From Luzula sylvatica (Eukaryota; Streptophyta; Magnoliopsida; Poales; Juncaceae), in the NCBI GenBank assembly GCA_946800325.1, contig OX326958.1, forward strand, positions 27,816,914 to 27,880,913: 64,000 bases of DNA. Direction: 5' to 3'. Below, one piece after another: positions 59,802-64,000 of the stretch. The position numbers were made by a program, and so were the translations under genes. Positions within the stretch are counted from its first letter, which is position 1; every line of letters starts with the position of its first letter. The notes under the pieces were generated by a model. The model had not been told where the DNA came from. It saw only the letters and a list, made by a program, of their open reading frames with translations, and made no database searches.

Positions 59802-60341
59802 ATAAGACAAAAGAATAAATTCGTAATCGTATTTTTCTCTCTTATTCTATCTTTTATTATAGGAAATTACAAATTACAAATCGTTGTTCGTATAATCGAC
59901 CGTTTTGTATCCTAGATAGATGGATACACTTACACAAATCTTTCAAAATCTAATCTAATAATCTAAAAACACATTTTGAACGTTTAACTTGGATATAATT
60001 ATTTCTATCACAATTAACATACCAATACGACAAACTTACTAACCGAAGCACTAAGCGTGAGGTTTATATTTATTTCGAAGCGATTCAAGTTCTTTACTTA
60101 TAGACCGCCAGTTTCGATAGAAACTTATGCTCGTACTATAATTAAGAGAGAACTTGATTCTTTCTTTTGCAAAAGATATTCTTGCTTTTTCAAGATAAGT
60201 TAATTTAGTTTCTGGTATAAAATGAGGTGTGTGTGTGTAATAGGAAGAATATAATTTTAACAAAGCAATAAAAAAAGTTTCGATTAGTACGTATCGATCA
60301 AGACCAAGGAATTTTTTGAACTTTTTTGGGTTCCTGAATTA
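59802..60341. other. 5' flank of the LEA-like gene
   Basis: AT-rich. The promoter of the LEA-like gene should be here. There is no clear TATA that I would commit to. A (TG)n/(GT) run at about 60225-60238 is present. Confidence 0.35.
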
Positions 60342-60723
60342 ATGCGGAGACTCGTGCTTGCGCAATCCCCATTGCTCTTTCGGTACTATCATTATTATTA
60401 ATAATATCATATCCATATTTAATTTTTTTACTTTTTTTTATAGGGAAGCGAAAATTAAGCAAAACGCGAACAAGATTTCTCATCGAAACGGTCAGATTGA
60501 TAATGTGAAAGGAAAATGCAGTAATAACATATCTAACTCTGCATTGTGGGTCCCGCATCCGCGAACAGGAATTTATTATCCGCGAGGGCATGAATGGGTG
60601 ATGGAGGACGTACCGAACGGAGCTTCGTCTTTCTCGGAGACTTACTGGTATAGAAATTCTCAAGGGATGGAAAAACCTAATTCTGATAACGAAACCTTTC
60701 ATCACCCTCTTTTAGATGTATAA
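60342..60723 (+). CDS. LEA_3-like small protein, 2 exons, 106 aa
   Basis: Exon 1 (60342-60382) encodes MRRLVLAQSPLLFR, a basic amphipathic start that could be a mitochondrial presequence. Exon 2 (60444-60723) completes an Arg codon across the 61-bp intron. The conserved block ALWVPHPRTGIYYPRGHEW, then VMEDVPNGASSFSETYW, resembles the C-terminal WxPDPxTGYY motif of LEA_3 (SAG21/LEA5) and related plant proteins. Such proteins are often stress- or senescence-induced and organelle-targeted. Unspliced reading would start inside the intron and lacks the presequence. The link to LEA_3 is by motif only. Confidence 0.75.
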
Positions 60724-61189
60724 TTAATTAATCAATTTCCAGCATGTATGAGTTGGTTTATATAATTTAATTTAGACTATTATTATTACTACAGTGTTAT
60801 TTCTGAAATTGTTAGATCAAATTGAATTAATTGAATAATTTCTCATTTTTGATGATAAGATACGTGACAATTGCGTGAAACATGCGATGTTTTGTTTTAG
60901 TTAAAATCGAATTTTATTTGATTGGACACTAATTTAAAATGAGATTATCATGTTGTCTCCTTCATCCACATAATAATTTAATAATAATATTGTTTAACGT
61001 GTTTCCAAGTCGAGTAGTGATAGGAACACAAAAACCAACCACATATTTGACACAAATATCCTAGTAGCACACTAATTTGCATTGTCATTATCCACGTAAG
61101 AGATAGACCAAGAACCCAAATAAAAAATCCCAAATCAAAAGTTACCGCCATATCCTGCCCAAAGACTTTTCTTCTCCCCTAGCGAGTCT
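60724..61189. other. Intergenic
   Basis: AT-rich. There is no gene. It contains the 3' region of the LEA-like gene and the promoter of the FAR1-like gene. Confidence 0.4.
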
Positions 61190-61705
61190 TTTCATCTTCT
61201 CTGCAAAGCTCTCTAGTACCTTGCGAACTCTCCAGTGCAATCCTTTCATCAGAATCTTGCGAGCTCTCCAGATTTAATTTTGTCGCCGGGTTTGCTTCAA
61301 GCTCTCTCTCTCTCTCTTCTCCGTACAGCTTCTCTCCTCACATCTCGAGCTTCTCCTTTCCAATCAAGGTTATCCATTTCCCTCAATATTTTCTTTTCTA
61401 CTCCAGTATTCTTCTCGAGTTTCTTCACTTGTATTGTCATGTTTAATTGAGCAATTAGACCGATGTAGCATGAAATCAATAAAAAATTCAGAATAAACAA
61501 AATTGGTGTTGGTACGAGACTGTACTGGTGCTGGTACGACACTGTACTAGTGTTGGCACCGATGATGGTGCAAGTACAGGTATAGGTACGGGGTATTGGT
61601 GTTGGTACTGGAGGTGTCTAATTGAGAAATTATGAATTTTTCTATGGCCAGTTGTAATTGCTTACAATATTGTCTTTTACTTAATAAGCATTTCAATATA
61701 TTTTC
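61190..61705 (+). other. 5'UTR exon and intron of the FAR1-like gene
   Basis: A pyrimidine-rich leader with (CT)n at 61303-61317 is followed by a likely donor CAAG|GTTATC near 61368. The acceptor is TATATTTTCAG at 61706, 10 bp before the ATG. Inside the intron a GGTGTTGGTACTGG-type minisatellite (about 61500-61615) is present. Confidence 0.5.
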
Positions 61706-61715
61706 AGGGACAAAG

Positions 61716-63246
61716 ATGGAGAACACTCTTGAAACGACAAATGTGTCAGATGATGTATATATTACTGATTGCGAAAAAGAAGAAACAGTGGAGGAACCAA
61801 TGGTCGGAATGATATTTGATAATGAAGACGAAGCATTTATGTATTTTGCTAAATATGCCAAAATAAACGGATTTGCGATTGCGAAAAGATCTTCCAAAGT
61901 TGTTGATGGAGTGTTGAAGAATATAACATTGGAGTGTAGTCGTGGTGGGAAGGCGAGGGTTAGAACCAAAAATCCTATTAAACCAAGACCACAAACGAAA
62001 ATTGAATGTCCGTCCAACTCGCCTTAATTTTATTAGAAACACAGATGGAAAGTTGAGGTTAAGTCGTGTTAATTTGGAGCACAATCATGATCATTCACCC
62101 GGAAAATATAAGTTTTACAAAAGTAATAGGGTTCTTAATGAAAATGTTACAAGAGCGCTCCAGTTAAATGATATGGCAGGGATTAGGGTAAACAAGACAT
62201 ACGAGGCTCTTCAAATTCAGGCAGGGGGGCACGACAATCTTCCGTTTAGTGAAAGGGATTTAAGAAATTATTTGGATGGTTTGCGGCGTTTGAAATTGAA
62301 GGAGCGTTTGAAAATGCTTCCGAGAATAATTTCTTGAAGTTCGAAATCTTTGATACAATTACATATGGAGAAGCTAAAAGGAAAAAATATGTTTCCTTTC
62401 TTGTAGAGTTTAACAGTGAGACGAATGAAACCAAATGTAATTGTCGATTATTTGAGTCTAGAGGGATAGTGTGCAGACACCAATTGATGGTATGGGGTCA
62501 TATGAGAGTTGAAAGGGCACCCGATAAATATGTTCTGAGAAGATGGAGAAAGGATGTGACGAGGGTTCACGCCAAAGTTCGCATCAAGTATGCTAATAAC
62601 TCAAATACCATTGAAACAAAACGGCGTAACTATTTCTATAATGAAGTTGATGAGCTTGTCGATCTTATTGAAGGATCTGAAGAGAATTTTGTCGAAACAA
62701 TTAGTTTAATAAGAGAGCTAAAGCTGAAATTTCGCAAATGTTCTATTTCTTCTGGTTCGAGTACTTCCAAAAACCCTTTTTCGATCGAAGATGATGTTAT
62801 TCCAGCCAAAGAGAGCACAATCATCCTTGACCCGATAGGTATTCGGAAAAAAGGTAAACCGTCGAATCAAAGAAAACAAGGCATCGTAGAAAAGATTATT
62901 AAAAAGAAAAAAGAAGCTTTGAAGAAGAAGAACAAGAAGGTATATTTTTAATCATATTTATTTTAACTATTGGCACTATTTTCATTCAAATTTTTTTTTA
63001 ATTTTTTAGAACCGTATGCTGGAGACCCCTGAGAGTGTAGCAAATACAAATGCCGGTTGGGATTCGAGTTACACGGGACCGTTTTTGTGGCCAAATTTGA
63101 TGACCCCAAATATTCAACAATTCGAGACCATTTCATTTTCTCTAAATGGTTGGAGTGGAGACTCGGTTCTCCCTAATAATCACGTATGGAGTGAGCAATT
63201 GAACGATATGCCAAGTTCGTCAAGAATTGCTGACGAAGAAATATGA
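61716..63246 (+). pseudogene. FAR1/FRS-like gene lacking the MULE transposase core
   Basis: FAR1-related proteins are domesticated MULE transposases acting as transcription factors. From ATG 61716 the frame gives an acidic start, then the FAR1 zinc-finger region (FAKYAKINGFAIAKRSS, CSRGGKARVRTKNPIKPRPQT). A one-base shift near 62007-62013 leads to a stop at 62026. The next frame continues RLNFIRNTDGKLRLSRVNLE and HNHDHSPGKYKFY to about 62285. There the roughly 250-residue transposase core is absent and the frame returns to 0 for the SWIM zinc finger (CNCRLFESRGIVCRH) and LRRWRKDVTRVHAK. A GT-AG intron (62940-63009) precedes the last exon, ending at 63246. Without the shift it would be a DNA-binding plus SWIM protein. 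Confidence 0.8.
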
Positions 63247-63527
63247 GAATTTACCTTGACAATTTAGAGTTTTGATTTTAGTGATTTAAGAATTTTGGTT
63301 TTGTTATTTAAGATGTTTTGAATACAATGTTGTTGTTTGGTAATTAATTTTAGACATGCATGTGCAACTATTTAGGTGATTATAGATCATATGAAACATT
63401 ATTATGATAATTTATCACATAAAATTCGGATCATGAAGTACAAAACAAACTAAGTATTCTGCAAAACAAGACATTTCAATTCAAAACAAAACAACACATT
63501 TCAAAGTAATTATTTAATCATTACATC
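63247..63527. other. FAR1-like 3' flank
   Basis: AT-rich 3' flank with words such as ACAAAACAAAC. There is no gene. Confidence 0.4.
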
Positions 63528-63690
63528 GATCATTTCAAACAAGGCATCGCAAAATCATTTAACCAATACATAAGATCATTTCAAACAACGAATCGCAAAA
63601 TCATAAAACCATTACATAAGATCATTTCAAACAAGGCACCGCAAAATCATATAACCATTACATTTAACCTAATCTTTAACCATTACATAA
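63528..63690. repeat. 46-bp tandem repeat, about 3.5 copies
   Basis: The unit starts GATCATTTCAAACAAGGCAT and continues CGCAAAATCATTTAACCA then TTACATAA. It recurs at about 63528, 63574 and 63620 with a partial fourth copy. Confidence 0.85.
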
Positions 63691-64000
63691 GATCGGTGTT
63701 CTCGATTTCATCTTCTCGTTCCCTTGATGCTTTCTCAATTCTCCTGTGAAAATTATCTACCTTTCAAAGTCAAAAATAACAAATAAGTGTTAAATTAACA
63801 CGAAGGGGTGTGGGATTAAGAGGAGGATATACCAATTATAAGGGTTTGGGGTTATAGTTAAATCAAGCAAATATATATTAATCTCTAAGTTTCTAAGCAG
63901 TGAAATAAGGCACACCACATTTTTCAAAAATCAAATTAGAGGGCTTAATTTGCAATGTATCAAATAAATATGTCATTAATCTCCAAATAGAGGGCTTAAT
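63691..64000. other. Right edge, no recognisable feature
   Basis: Mostly AT-rich. An 18-bp phrase AGAGGGCTTAATTTGCAAT-type is partly repeated (AGAGGGCTTAAT at about 63931 and 63989). A gene may begin beyond the window. Confidence 0.35.

Noticed and set aside
63528..63690. CRISPR-like look of regularly spaced repeats
   Set aside because: The repeats are contiguous 46-bp tandem units without variable spacers, in a plant nuclear genome.

Overview
The window is nuclear DNA from a flowering plant, most likely a eudicot. It is AT-rich, its genes have short GT-AG introns, and the proteins are plant-specific (a UGT with a PSPG box, an NPH3 BTB protein, a FAR1-like protein, an LEA_3-type protein). 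Nothing in it is bacterial. The species cannot be named from the sequence alone. All gene names rest on motif recognition and on exon models assembled by hand. Each multi-exon model listed here sums to a multiple of three and uses GT-AG introns, with one GC-AG exception.

Layout of genes: a UDP-glycosyltransferase (UGT92-like, + strand, 1987-3426); an ASCC2/CUE-domain protein (+, 8 exons, 10552-13549); the FAD-linked sulfhydryl oxidase ERV1 (+, 7 exons, 14653-15785); ribosomal protein eS29/uS14 (+, 3 exons, 16666-17207); a small conserved 81-aa plant protein (-, 2 exons, 18610-18948); an NPH3/BTB protein (-, 8 exons, 34855-37701); casein kinase II alpha (+, 9 exons, 46397-48559); a secreted short LRR protein (-, 6 exons, 49041-50361); a secreted glycine-rich protein (-, 2 exons, 51984-52639); an LEA_3-like protein (+, 2 exons, 60342-60723); and a broken FAR1/FRS-like gene (+, 61716-63246). 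These are unrelated single genes. Nothing suggests a cluster or a shared pathway.

The space between genes, especially 3.7-10.4, 19.4-34.4, 38-46 and 53-60 kb, is a layered record of transposons. Many insertions can be proved from target-site duplications (TSDs). These include a 5'-truncated LINE (14-bp TSD), a tRNA-type SINE (14-bp TSD), four hAT-type elements (8-bp TSD), three Mutator-like elements (9-bp TSD, one imperfect), a solo LTR inside a Copia RNase H remnant (5-bp TSD), and several Helitron 3' ends (hairpin plus CTAG before T). Two arrays of a diverged satellite with a unit of about 170 bp lie at 9.2-10.0 kb and, inverted, at 31.6-34.4 kb.

I found no clear undescribed biological system. 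The observations most worth following are the inverted satellite arrays, the Mutator-like element at 58.0-59.8 kb that carries a promoter and 5'UTR-like block, the FAR1-like gene that lacks its transposase core, the GC-rich hAT element with CCCGCGGGT ends, and the small 81-aa conserved gene.
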